DNA from: GCA-2730975 sp937893275
GTDB taxonomy: Bacteria > Verrucomicrobiota > Verrucomicrobiia > Opitutales > Seribacteraceae
NCBI GenBank assembly: GCA_963968595.1
Contig: CAXAHJ010000003.1
Span: 35,053-99,052, forward strand
DNA: 64,000 nt
Direction of reading: 5' to 3'
In this document: positions 18,005 through 26,518 of the stretch, one piece after another
Layout of the letters: the number at the start of each line of letters is the position of its first letter
How positions within the stretch are numbered: position 1 is the stretch's first letter
The notes under the pieces: model-generated
Told to the model about the DNA's origin: nothing
What the model saw: only the letters and a program-made list of their open reading frames with translations
The model's database searches: none
Program-made: the position numbers and the translations under genes

Positions 18005-19980
18005 TTGGCCGACTGACGCCATTTTTCCTTCCTCTCATCGTGGTCCTTGCCCAAGAGGATGTATTGGAACCGATAGAAGTTCAGGGCATTGCGAGACCTG
18101 CGAACAGTCCGGAAATCATTGTTTTCGATCGTCAAGACATCGACGCATCACCAAGCATACACTTAGACGATCTCCTCCGATCCAATCCATCGTTCTCCAC
18201 CTACCGTAGATCTGGTTCAGGCATTGCCCACCCCACAAGCCAAGGAGTGTCCCTCAGAGCGGGAGGAACTAGCGCGACCTCCCGTTCTCTTGTCCTACTA
18301 GACGGAATACCGTTGAACGATCCGTTTGGTGGCTGGGTCCGCTGGAATCGCTTCTCTCTCTCAGATCTGGAAGCCGTCCGCTTTGGGCGCAAAGGCGCCT
18401 TTGCCTCCTCGGCAGGAAGCATCACCCTTCGAAGTCGTCGACCCACGGACAAGCCAATCCACCACCTTGGTCTTGCTGGCGGTGATGTCCACGGTTTCTC
18501 CGTGCACGGATTCACCGCTACGACCACCAGCCAGGAGGACTGGGAAGCAACGGTGGGTTTCCGCATGGAGGATTACACCGGACACCCAGTGATTCGGGCC
18601 TCCCAACGCGGACTTGTTGACGAGAACGCATGGAGCCGCATGCAGGCGGCCCGCGCAACTGCATCCCATTCCTCCCCATTCGGTCGTTTAACGATGAGTT
18701 TCTCGGGTTTTGATGAGCATCGCGGCAACGGCACCCCACTAGGCCGCAATCAAGGGCATGGTCTCGATTGGTCCCTCGGATTGGAAAACGAGGGTGCCCA
18801 GATAACCCTCTTCGGTCAGGAACGCGACTTCGCGAGCCTCTTCCCAAAGGTGATCGGACCAAAGGAGGACCGAGGCGAGGAAGAGGTTGCCCTCGATCAA
18901 TTCTCCGTCCCCGGGTCCTCGTTGGGGTTCGTAAACAAACACTCATGGGAAGCCGGCGAACACAATATGGGGTTAGCGTTAGTGGCTCTTCGGCGAGAAG
19001 GAGAAACAAACGAGGACGCCTACGGCAAACGCCGCATAGCTGGGGGAAAACAAAGTCAAGTGGGTATATCGATTAGCGATCAATGGAGATTTGCAGACAA
19101 GTGGAAACTGGCAACCGATCTTCGAACCGACTGGCTTCGAGAAAATGATGGCATGCGCAAGCGTTGGAACCTTGCCAGCGGAACAGTGCTGGAAGAAGAA
19201 AACTTTCCAAACCGCGAAGATCTCGAGATCGGCGGTTCGTTGGCATTGTCCAGAAAACTGTCGAAGAACCTCTCGACCCATGTCTTCGTCCGGACCAAAG
19301 TCCGACAACCCACCTTGAACGAACTGTACCGCCCATACCGAGTGGGGGACTTCTCCGTGTCCGCCAACGAGAATCTCGAAACAGAACGCGTCACTGGGTT
19401 GGAACTCGGTCTGAATTGGAATGCTTCAGAACGTTTCGCGGTTTCCCTGAACCTCTTTCACGACTGGCTTCACGACTCCATCGCCAATGTTTCGAATCCT
19501 GCAATAGACCAAGAGAACAACGCCACCAGATGCAACCTCGATGATTCACGGATAAAGGGTCTCAAACTATCGATCGAGTGGTTTCTAGCAAAGGAGCTCT
19601 CTCTAAATCTTCATGGTCTGCTAATGGATACCGAAGTGAAGAACAGTCTTGAAAACCCAGGACTGGCAGGCAACCGGTTTGCCCAAGTCCCGAAGCAACG
19701 CACCACCGCCTCGCTACTCTGGTCGCCAAGTCCGTGGGAACTGCGCCTAGATGCCCGCCACGAGTCCGAACGCTTCGACGACGCCCGAAATTCCCGATTG
19801 CTCGACAATTGCCTCGATCTCGACATATCCCTTTCGAGAAGATTTTCGAAAAGCACTCGCATGTTTTTTACGGTAAACAACATAACGAATGAGGAAATCC
19901 AGACCCACCGTAGTGCAGAAGGCCTCGTGTACGTTGAAGCTCCGAGAAACTGGTTGGCAGGTTTGGATTGGAAATTCTGA
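18001..19980 (+). CDS. TonB-dependent outer-membrane receptor (BtuB-like)
   Basis: 659 aa. A short signal peptide (MIGRLTPFFLPLIVVLAQ) leads to a plug domain with LDDLLRSNPSFSTYRR, then SLVLLDGIPLNDPFGG, followed by a 22-strand-type barrel rich in alternating aromatic strands. The last strand ends in WKF, the expected terminal Phe. The plug wording resembles vitamin B12/siderophore receptors more than SusC, and no SusD partner is present. The ligand is not certain; B12 is the favoured guess because of the leader sequence. Start is GTG at 18001, right after the leader feature. Confidence 0.85.
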   Translation: MIGRLTPFFLPLIVVLAQEDVLEPIEVQGIARPANSPEIIVFDRQDIDASPSIHLDDLLRSNPSFSTYRRSGSGIAHPTSQGVSLRAGGTSATSRSLVLLDGIPLNDPFGGWVRWNRFSLSDLEAVRFGRKGAFASSAGSITLRSRRPTDKPIHHLGLAGGDVHGFSVHGFTATTTSQEDWEATVGFRMEDYTGHPVIRASQRGLVDENAWSRMQAARATASHSSPFGRLTMSFSGFDEHRGNGTPLGRNQGHGLDWSLGLENEGAQITLFGQERDFASLFPKVIGPKEDRGEEEVALDQFSVPGSSLGFVNKHSWEAGEHNMGLALVALRREGETNEDAYGKRRIAGGKQSQVGISISDQWRFADKWKLATDLRTDWLRENDGMRKRWNLASGTVLEEENFPNREDLEIGGSLALSRKLSKNLSTHVFVRTKVRQPTLNELYRPYRVGDFSVSANENLETERVTGLELGLNWNASERFAVSLNLFHDWLHDSIANVSNPAIDQENNATRCNLDDSRIKGLKLSIEWFLAKELSLNLHGLLMDTEVKNSLENPGLAGNRFAQVPKQRTTASLLWSPSPWELRLDARHESERFDDARNSRLLDNCLDLDISLSRRFSKSTRMFFTVNNITNEEIQTHRSAEGLVYVEAPRNWLAGLDWKF

Positions 19981-20038
19981 ATTTCATTTAAAAAGATAAT
20001 ACATTCGTTATTATTTTTCGGTAATTTGTAACTTAGGC

Positions 20039-20066
20039 TTGTTCTTCGCGCGAGGAGAGATATATT
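20039..20066 (+). promoter_or_regulatory. Candidate sigma-70 promoter of the surface cytochrome cassette
   Basis: TTGTTC (20039-20044) and TATATT (20061-20066) with a 16-nt spacer, 90 nt before the first gene of the cassette. It is the best hexamer pair in this A+T-rich gap. Confidence 0.35.
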
Positions 20067-20155
20067 AGGGGGGAATTGAAACTTGGATATTGTAAGCTCA
20101 AAGTGAGCAAAATTCAGTAAAATGTTTCAAGAAACACCCTTTAAATCGTAAAGCA

Positions 20156-22420
20156 ATGATTCATAGATACTTAAAACTAAAAATCCTTGGGGTAATCTTA
20201 CTTGTTTTCACGATGCACACAGCTTCGGCTCGTGACTTCTCGTCAGTGAACGGCCAGAAATTATCAGGCGAGGTGATAAAGTACTACGGAGACTACATAC
20301 TCTTCAAGCGGTCGGATGACCATCAGCTTTTCCGTTTTAAAATGGAAGTTCTATGCGACAAGGACCAAGCATTCGTAAAAAACAACTTTGCCCCGGACCG
20401 CGAGGACGTCCCGACTCTTCCTCGACCATTATCGTCGCGAGACGTTACTAAGTTCGCTTTGGGAGTAGACAGTTTATTGGACACGCAACTTCGAAAATAT
20501 CGGCAGCGACCAAACAAAACGATCGAGGACGAGGCGTTTTTGCGTCGTGCCTATTTGAAAATTGCCGGGCGAATTCCGTCCTTGGAAGAAACTCAAGCCT
20601 TCATCAAAAACGGTCGGCGGACCTCAAAAAGACAAGAATTGGTCGATCAGCTCCTAGGTTCCGACGGATATGTCAGCCACTGGTATCATTTCTGGGCCGA
20701 TATTCTTCGCGCCAAAGAACGGATGCAAGGTGCAGCTGGCATGTCGGGAAAACCCTATGTTACGTTTATTAAGGACTTTGTACGGGCCAACAAACCCTAC
20801 GATCAATTCGTCAGAGAGTTGTTGTCCTCCAAAGGACCTGTATGGGAAAAAGGTAATGGAGCGGTGGGCTATTATTTCCGTGACCGAGGTATGCCATTGG
20901 ACAATATGGCCAATACAGTAAGAATTTTTCTGGGAACTAGTTTGGAATGCGCGCAGTGCCATGATCACCCCTTTGATCGATGGTCACAGAAGCAATTTTA
21001 CGAAATGGCAGCCTTTACACACGGCGTCGGTGATGCTCGCAGGAAAGTGGGAACTGAAAACTTAGCCACCTTCAACAAACTTGTTCGAGAAAAGCAAAAA
21101 GAAGATCAAAAGCTTCGTAACGTAGCTAGAGGCATCAGAGATATCGTACAGTTTGGCGTAGATGATCCCGGTCAAGGAAAAATCCGACTTCCGAAGGACT
21201 ATCAATACGATAACGCCAAGCCCAACGAGGAACTTGAAGCCCGCACAATTTTTGGCCTCGCCGTAGAACTGGATGAAAACCTCAAGGAAATCGGATCTCG
21301 GGAAGCTTACGCCAACTGGCTCGCATCCGATGCTAATCCTCGATTCACTACGGTGATTGCCAATCGTCTGTGGAAGCAGGTCATGGGGATTGGGTTGATC
21401 GAACCCGTCGACAATATGATGGACGACACCACGGCGTCTAACCCGGAACTCCTGCAATATCTGGACAAGCTTTTGGTTGCCCTCGATTACGACGTAAAGG
21501 AATTCCTTCGAGTTTTATACAACACCAAGACCTTTAACAGAGCTACTCCCACAGAGCAGTTCGACCTGTCTTCGGACACGCCTTATCTCTATCCCGGGCC
21601 GATTTTGGAACGCATGACGGCTGAACAAATATGGGATTCTCTCTTGGTGCTGACCTACCCAGAAATCGATAAGCGCAAAGTAAAAGACAATCCCGCCGAG
21701 TACGAGCGATTTGAACGCTACTCGGAAATGTCGGGCGAGGAACTTTTGGCGGAAGCCATGTTGATGTCCACCGACGGCAAGAACATGATGATGAACAAGG
21801 ATGACGGCAAGATGGCTGCCAAGGCTGGCCCTGCTGAAAACGTAAATTGCCCCATTAAGCCGGGACGTGCCGTCGACCCTGGGATCACCGTCGTGAGCGA
21901 AGGCAAAACCATCGCCTTCTGCTGCAACGGTTGCAAAAACAAATTCATGGCTAATCAAGCTGCGCCAAAACCGAAAAAAGGATCAAAGGCTACCGCAGAC
22001 AAGAGTAATGGGATGATGGACGGCGGAGTAACATATGTTAACGCAAGGGAGGCCCGAGCTTCCGAAATTGGATCACCCGCTCCCGTTGGTCATCTCGTCC
22101 GCGAGTTTGGTGGTTCCGATCGAGAGCAAATCCAAAACAGTCATCGGGATGCCTCAGTTACTCAGGTTCTTTCCTTGCTAAATGGCTATGTGGAGAAAAA
22201 AATACTTAAAAACAAAAAGTCGGTAGTTCTCCAAAATCTCGCTAAGGTTGAGAACATGGACGACAAAATAGATACTATTTTCTACACAATCTTCAATCGT
22301 AAGCCCGACGCAAGAGAGGAGCGAGATTCAAAGGACTTCGTTAAGAAATTTGGAGACGATGCATACCCGGATCTTATCTGGACACTCGTAAACAGCCACG
22401 AATTTATCTTTGTACAATAG
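20156..22420 (+). CDS. DUF1549/DUF1553 surface protein with inserted YHS-like metal module
   Basis: 754 aa. Order: signal peptide (1-25), an SHD1-like beta domain (SVNGQKLSGEVIKYYGD), DUF1549 (approx. 90-290, with one heme-like CAQCH near residue 264), DUF1553 (approx. 380-750). Inside DUF1553, at about residues 560-600, sits a short Cys module, NCPIKPGRAVDPG ... FCCNGCKNKF, that resembles YHS/TRASH metal-binding domains. DUF1549/DUF1553/DUF1501 proteins are hallmark, very abundant and still poorly understood envelope proteins of Planctomycetota and Verrucomicrobiota. First gene of a three-gene same-strand cassette (gaps of 48 and 31 nt). Its base composition is visibly richer in A+T than the flanking regions. 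Confidence 0.9.
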   Translation: MIHRYLKLKILGVILLVFTMHTASARDFSSVNGQKLSGEVIKYYGDYILFKRSDDHQLFRFKMEVLCDKDQAFVKNNFAPDREDVPTLPRPLSSRDVTKFALGVDSLLDTQLRKYRQRPNKTIEDEAFLRRAYLKIAGRIPSLEETQAFIKNGRRTSKRQELVDQLLGSDGYVSHWYHFWADILRAKERMQGAAGMSGKPYVTFIKDFVRANKPYDQFVRELLSSKGPVWEKGNGAVGYYFRDRGMPLDNMANTVRIFLGTSLECAQCHDHPFDRWSQKQFYEMAAFTHGVGDARRKVGTENLATFNKLVREKQKEDQKLRNVARGIRDIVQFGVDDPGQGKIRLPKDYQYDNAKPNEELEARTIFGLAVELDENLKEIGSREAYANWLASDANPRFTTVIANRLWKQVMGIGLIEPVDNMMDDTTASNPELLQYLDKLLVALDYDVKEFLRVLYNTKTFNRATPTEQFDLSSDTPYLYPGPILERMTAEQIWDSLLVLTYPEIDKRKVKDNPAEYERFERYSEMSGEELLAEAMLMSTDGKNMMMNKDDGKMAAKAGPAENVNCPIKPGRAVDPGITVVSEGKTIAFCCNGCKNKFMANQAAPKPKKGSKATADKSNGMMDGGVTYVNAREARASEIGSPAPVGHLVREFGGSDREQIQNSHRDASVTQVLSLLNGYVEKKILKNKKSVVLQNLAKVENMDDKIDTIFYTIFNRKPDAREERDSKDFVKKFGDDAYPDLIWTLVNSHEFIFVQ

Positions 22421-22468
22421 ATTTTCGTCCCACCCATTTTAAAATAATAATGAATCCGAAATACAGCC

Positions 22469-23770
22469 ATGAAACAACTGATACGCAATTTTGACGACCT
22501 TGGCAGACGCCAATTCATCGCACATGCAGCAAAAGCTTGTCTTGGAGTAGGTCTTCTACCCATGCTTGGAGACAAAGTCAGTACTCCCCTTAATGCCTTA
22601 ACTCCCGGAGTTCGTCATGCTACAGCAAGGTATGTGATTTACCTCAACATGGCAGGTGGCATGACCCACCTCGACACCCTCGACCCGAAGCCGAACAACC
22701 CCAAGATGCAAGGACCGACCAAAGCCGTACAAACAAGTGCGGACGGGATCATTCTGGCGGAAAACTTTGCGAAAACTGCAGCGCACATGCACAACGCAGC
22801 CGTAATCCGTTCCATTTCCACAAACCAAGGAGCCCACGAGCAAGCTGGTTATCTCATGCACACAAGCTACGTTAAACGTGGAACGATCGTGCACCCAACC
22901 TTTGGTAGTTGGGTAGCCAAGATGTCCGGGCAAATCAACCGTACGATTCCAATGAACGTTCGCATCGGGGGAGGCAGTAATGAATTAGGCGCAGGGTTCC
23001 TTGAGTCTCAGTATGGTCCACTTCCTATCGGCAACCCAAAGGCGGGTCTCGCCAACAGCAAAATGGCAGACTATTTGAACGAAGACCGTTTTGGTCGCCG
23101 CCTGGCCATGGCGGATAAGATGAACACAAAATTCAGCGACCGATTTCCACAAAAAAAGGTTCGAGCCTATACCGATCTTTACAAGGATGCGGTTAAGCTC
23201 ATGAGAAGCGAAGACCTCAAAGCTTTCGACATCGCGCAGGAACCTAAAAACATACAAGAGTTTTATGGTGAATCAAATTTTGCCCAAGGTTGCCTGCTCG
23301 CCCGGCGTTTAATTGAAAACCAAGTTCGTTACGTTGAAGTTACTCGAGGCGGTTGGGACACTCATGACGAGAATTTCGATCGTGTCGGCGAAAACTGTAT
23401 GGAAGTCGACCAAGCTCTTAGTGCTTTGCTATACGACCTTGAACACCGAGGACTGCTGAAAGAAACTCTTGTCGTACTCACCTCCGAGTTTGGTCGCACT
23501 CCCGAAATCAATCCCCGTAATGGCCGTGATCACTGGCCCAAAGCTTTCTCCGCCTTTATGGCCGGCGGTGCAATCAAAGGCGGCACGGCTTATGGAAAAA
23601 CTGATGAAAACGGCAAAGAGGTTGCTGAGAGTCCAGTCAAACCACCCGACTTGAACGCCACTATCGCCTACGCTCTGGGATTGCCGTTAAATGAAATTCA
23701 ATATTCGCCATCCGGACGACCGTTCACAGTAGCTCATAAAGGCGAACCTATTCTCGACATCCTAGCTTAG
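22469..23770 (+). CDS. DUF1501 protein, Tat-exported
   Basis: 433 aa, sulfatase-fold family DUF1501. The N-terminus has a twin-arginine signal (LGRRQFIAHAAK, RR at 13-14) with a hydrophobic segment, so it is exported folded. The core shows MAGGMTHLDTLDPKP, ARRLIENQVRYVEVTRGGWDTHD and LTSEFGRTPEIN...GRDHWP, all typical of DUF1501. Members are nearly always encoded next to DUF1549/DUF1553 proteins, as here (48 nt downstream). The reaction is unknown; the fold suggests metal-dependent hydrolysis or phosphate/sulfate chemistry. Confidence 0.92.
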   Translation: MKQLIRNFDDLGRRQFIAHAAKACLGVGLLPMLGDKVSTPLNALTPGVRHATARYVIYLNMAGGMTHLDTLDPKPNNPKMQGPTKAVQTSADGIILAENFAKTAAHMHNAAVIRSISTNQGAHEQAGYLMHTSYVKRGTIVHPTFGSWVAKMSGQINRTIPMNVRIGGGSNELGAGFLESQYGPLPIGNPKAGLANSKMADYLNEDRFGRRLAMADKMNTKFSDRFPQKKVRAYTDLYKDAVKLMRSEDLKAFDIAQEPKNIQEFYGESNFAQGCLLARRLIENQVRYVEVTRGGWDTHDENFDRVGENCMEVDQALSALLYDLEHRGLLKETLVVLTSEFGRTPEINPRNGRDHWPKAFSAFMAGGAIKGGTAYGKTDENGKEVAESPVKPPDLNATIAYALGLPLNEIQYSPSGRPFTVAHKGEPILDILA

Positions 23771-23801
23771 CTTAAGCAGGGTCGAGAATAGAATAATACC
23801 G

Positions 23802-25529
23802 ATGGCGAAGCAGATCGCCACCTTATCAATCGCATTCATATTGTTGATTGCGGCAAGCACCGCACAGGCTGTCGAGCCTTTCCGCACATTCAATACGGTT
23901 CAAGGCCACTCGATGACTGCTAGATTCATTGGCTATAAAGGGAATCAAATATACATTGAAGGTCAGGATGGCCAACGTTTCGCACTTCCTTACGAATCAC
24001 TACAAGCGGATGACCAACGCTATTGCGGTGATGCCGTAAGCAAAAAACGTGTCGTGGAAGGCGTCCCTCCTGCCGCCCCCGCGCCTGCTCAGCCTAAAGA
24101 ACCTGTTCCGACTCCTCCTAGTAATCCAGAACCTAATCCTACCCCTTCCCCCGAACCGGAATCTTCCCTGCTTAGGTCAGGATCATTTTTCAGCCATAAG
24201 ATAGCTCCCTTGGGAGTGGATCCAAAAAATATGACTGACGGCGGCGGAATGCCCGCAGCCGGTGAACCCATTGATTTTCAATCCCACATGCTACCTATTA
24301 TTCAAGATCGCTGCATAGATTGCCACGGAGCACCATTCCAAAAGAACGGAAAAACCATCAATCCCAAAGCAGGTCTACGTCTTGACTCCTATGAAATGGT
24401 GCTCAAGGGCACTCTCGACGGGACTGTCGTCACGCCGGGCAAAGTCGTGGAAAGCGTCTTGATCGAACTAATAACTCTGGATGAGGACGACTCTGATATA
24501 ATGCCCCCGAAAGGAGATAAACTCACACCCGAACAAATAGGCGTATTTACTCGCTGGGTTGAAGAAGGAAGTAAACCAAGTGCCACCAGAGGCGGAACCG
24601 CAGCAGGTGGATCCTTACCTGCTCCAGGTCAACCTGTGGACTATGAAACTCACATTAAGCCGATTTTCGCGAAACGCTGTCTCGATTGCCACGGCGAACC
24701 CTATGTGAAAAACGGGCGCACCATAAACCCAAAGGCCGGTCTGCGCTTAGACTCTTACGAATTGATCATGAAGGGCACTCTCGACGGGCCCGTGGTGCTC
24801 TCCAAGAACATAGCGGAAAGCACTCTTTATATTCTGGTTAACCCCGAGGAAGCCGATGACACCGAAATCATGCCACCTAAAGGCGACTCGCTCGCTGCCG
24901 AGCAAATAGACACAATTAAACGCTGGATTCTGGAAGGAGCTCTCCCGAAAGCCGCCGCCACTGCTATCGATCCTAACGCAACACAAGCCCCCACAACTGC
25001 AACTACCACAAACAGTTTCCAAAAAACCACACCACTGGACGAACTGGCTAAACGAGCCCGCGCCGTGGGGAAACCTCAAATCGCCGCCGCCGAAAAAACA
25101 GGGGCATTCATTACGCCTCTGGCGAAAAGACATTCGCTTCTTCGAGTCGAGTTTTCGTCCAACGCCCCGAACATCGACGATTCCGCTCTTCAACGATTCA
25201 GCAATATTCGCAATAACATTTCCCACCTGGACCTCTCCCGAACGAAGATAACCGATCGCGGAATGGGAGCTCTCCGGAGTTTCTACAACTTGACTTGGCT
25301 TAGCCTGCGAATGACATCTGTGGGAGACGACGCTCTAACCTCGCTCAACAAATTACCTTCTCTTTGGTACATTAACCTCGTGGGGACCGAAGTCACCGAC
25401 AAGGGAATTCAAACCTTGGCTTCCATACCATCCCTCAAGGAAATATATCTCTGGAACTCGAAAGTGTCAGAAGATGGAGCAGCTAAGCTGCAGGCAGCCC
25501 TTCCGAACGCGAAGATAATATACAGGTGA
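23802..25529 (+). CDS. Secreted protein with two tandem PSCyt1 heme domains and LRRs
   Basis: 575 aa. Signal peptide (1-24), SHD1-like domain (about 28-75), a Pro-rich linker (PAPAQPKEPVPTPPSNPEP), then two copies of a planctomycete-type cytochrome C domain. Their heme sites are C171IDCH and C293LDCH, and each copy carries the block INPKAGLRLDSYE and a MPPKGD motif. The C-terminal third (about 450-575) is a run of leucine-rich repeats (TKITDRGMGAL, TEVTDKGIQTL). The two heme domains match residue for residue over long stretches, so they arose by internal duplication. Third gene of the cassette; a redox and binding role at the cell surface is inferred. Confidence 0.9.
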   Translation: MAKQIATLSIAFILLIAASTAQAVEPFRTFNTVQGHSMTARFIGYKGNQIYIEGQDGQRFALPYESLQADDQRYCGDAVSKKRVVEGVPPAAPAPAQPKEPVPTPPSNPEPNPTPSPEPESSLLRSGSFFSHKIAPLGVDPKNMTDGGGMPAAGEPIDFQSHMLPIIQDRCIDCHGAPFQKNGKTINPKAGLRLDSYEMVLKGTLDGTVVTPGKVVESVLIELITLDEDDSDIMPPKGDKLTPEQIGVFTRWVEEGSKPSATRGGTAAGGSLPAPGQPVDYETHIKPIFAKRCLDCHGEPYVKNGRTINPKAGLRLDSYELIMKGTLDGPVVLSKNIAESTLYILVNPEEADDTEIMPPKGDSLAAEQIDTIKRWILEGALPKAAATAIDPNATQAPTTATTTNSFQKTTPLDELAKRARAVGKPQIAAAEKTGAFITPLAKRHSLLRVEFSSNAPNIDDSALQRFSNIRNNISHLDLSRTKITDRGMGALRSFYNLTWLSLRMTSVGDDALTSLNKLPSLWYINLVGTEVTDKGIQTLASIPSLKEIYLWNSKVSEDGAAKLQAALPNAKIIYR

Positions 25530-25532
25530 GAT

Positions 25533-25578
25533 CGCCGGACGGACTGTTGCCGTCGGCGGTAAGCCTTGATTTCAGGCT
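25533..25578 (+). terminator. Two consecutive hairpins after the cytochrome cassette
   Basis: First stem: CGCCG-ACGG/CCGT-CGGCG with one bulged G (25533-25558). Second: AGCCT/AGGCT with a TGATTTC loop (25562-25578). They start 3 nt after the stop of the third gene, a good position for ending the transcript. No long T-run follows. Confidence 0.5.
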
Positions 25579-25592
25579 AACACATTCCGTTA

Positions 25593-25611
25593 CATGCAAG
25601 GTATTTGCATG
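25593..25611. promoter_or_regulatory. Perfect dyad upstream of the RHH-PAS gene
   Basis: CATGCAA, five bases, TTGCATG: seven-base perfect arms 107 nt before the ATG of the ribbon-helix-helix gene. The size and symmetry suit a dimeric DNA-binding protein, and autoregulation is a reasonable guess. Confidence 0.4.
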
Positions 25612-25717
25612 ACAATTTGGGCATAAAGTGATTATTTACTCATCTACAATGAACTTCATTTACTTTAACGGGTGTTTAGATTAATTTATTTTTTGTGGTT
25701 ATCAGTGAATAAATAAA

Positions 25718-26287
25718 ATGCCCAAGAAAGACAACCTAACTGCCCAGGTTTCGGTTCTCCTAAGCGAATCGGAAAGAAAGATTCTGTCCAAGGAGTCCTT
25801 TGAAGAAAACAGGTCTATCTCTCAAATTGCCCGGCTCGCCATCCAGAAACACATAGATGGACATGAACACCCCATCAAACCCGGCATCAATGGCTCGATC
25901 GAGGAAATCTTCACCGTCCTCGGGCGGCAATTAGCCAAGTCCACGGACATTCTGGGAAATCTTCGTCTGATGCTGTTCGAGTCGACAATCAAAGGAGGCA
26001 ATTACCTGGGAAGTTACGTTTCCGACAACGCAACTGAAATAACGGGCTACGACAAAGAAGACATTTTGGACGGTGATTTCTTCATTTCACGAATTCACCC
26101 GCAAGAGCGTAAACGTTTCATTGCCGAGAGCAAACTGGGTCTCCAAAAGGGAATCTGCGAAGTCACTTTTAGATTCAAGATGCAAAACGGCGCCTACGAA
26201 ATGACGCGTGCCTTCTTTTCCTTAAAAGATGAAAATCACGTCTTCGGAACTTGGCAGATCATTTCCGAACTCATTTCCCCGGAGTAG
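25718..26287 (+). CDS. Ribbon-helix-helix/PAS one-component regulator
   Basis: 189 aa. Residues about 6-48 (QVSVLLSESERKILSKES...SISQIARLAIQKHI) have the strand-helix-helix pattern of a CopG/Arc-like ribbon-helix-helix DNA-binding domain. Residues about 85-185 (GNYLGSYVSDNATEITGYDKEDILDGDFFISRIHPQER...) are a PAS domain of the PAS_3 kind. There is no histidine kinase, GGDEF or effector domain, so this would sense something through PAS and act directly on DNA. The ligand is unknown. A perfect dyad lies upstream (25593-25611). Confidence 0.75.
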   Translation: MPKKDNLTAQVSVLLSESERKILSKESFEENRSISQIARLAIQKHIDGHEHPIKPGINGSIEEIFTVLGRQLAKSTDILGNLRLMLFESTIKGGNYLGSYVSDNATEITGYDKEDILDGDFFISRIHPQERKRFIAESKLGLQKGICEVTFRFKMQNGAYEMTRAFFSLKDENHVFGTWQIISELISPE

Positions 26288-26371
26288 CATCAGTTCTCAA
26301 GTTTAATTTCGAAAAGTCCCCGATGCGGGGTTTGAAGTTTGTAGAAATTGAGAAACACGCTAGGATACAAA

Positions 26372-26518
26372 ATGTCGGATCGCGTGGAAAAAACCTATCT
26401 CGCCAAAGCGGAAAGTCGACGTCATCTTATTCTCGTGACGCTAACCAAAGAGCAAGCCACCTATGAAGCCATAGACGCCACCGGCGTTGTCTTTGACCAG
26501 ACAGTCTCCACGCCATGA
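26372..26518 (+). CDS. 48-residue ORF coupled to sufS
   Basis: A 48-codon frame with product MSDRVEKTYLAKAES... ending FDQTVSTP. It has an AGGAT site 5 nt before its ATG, and its TGA overlaps the sufS ATG as ATGA, the classic arrangement for translational coupling. Charged, soluble, no signal or membrane segment, no known motif. The ORF fills the 227-nt gap between the RHH-PAS gene and sufS, which otherwise has no explanation. It could be a real small protein acting with SufS, or a leader peptide that tunes sufS translation. Too short for certainty. Confidence 0.5.
   Translation: MSDRVEKTYLAKAESRRHLILVTLTKEQATYEAIDATGVVFDQTVSTP

Noticed and set aside
17779..18135. A 118-codon - strand frame in the TonB receptor leader
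   Set aside because: It extends into the receptor coding sequence, has no motif, and its hydrophobic segment comes from a CAG repeat read antisense.
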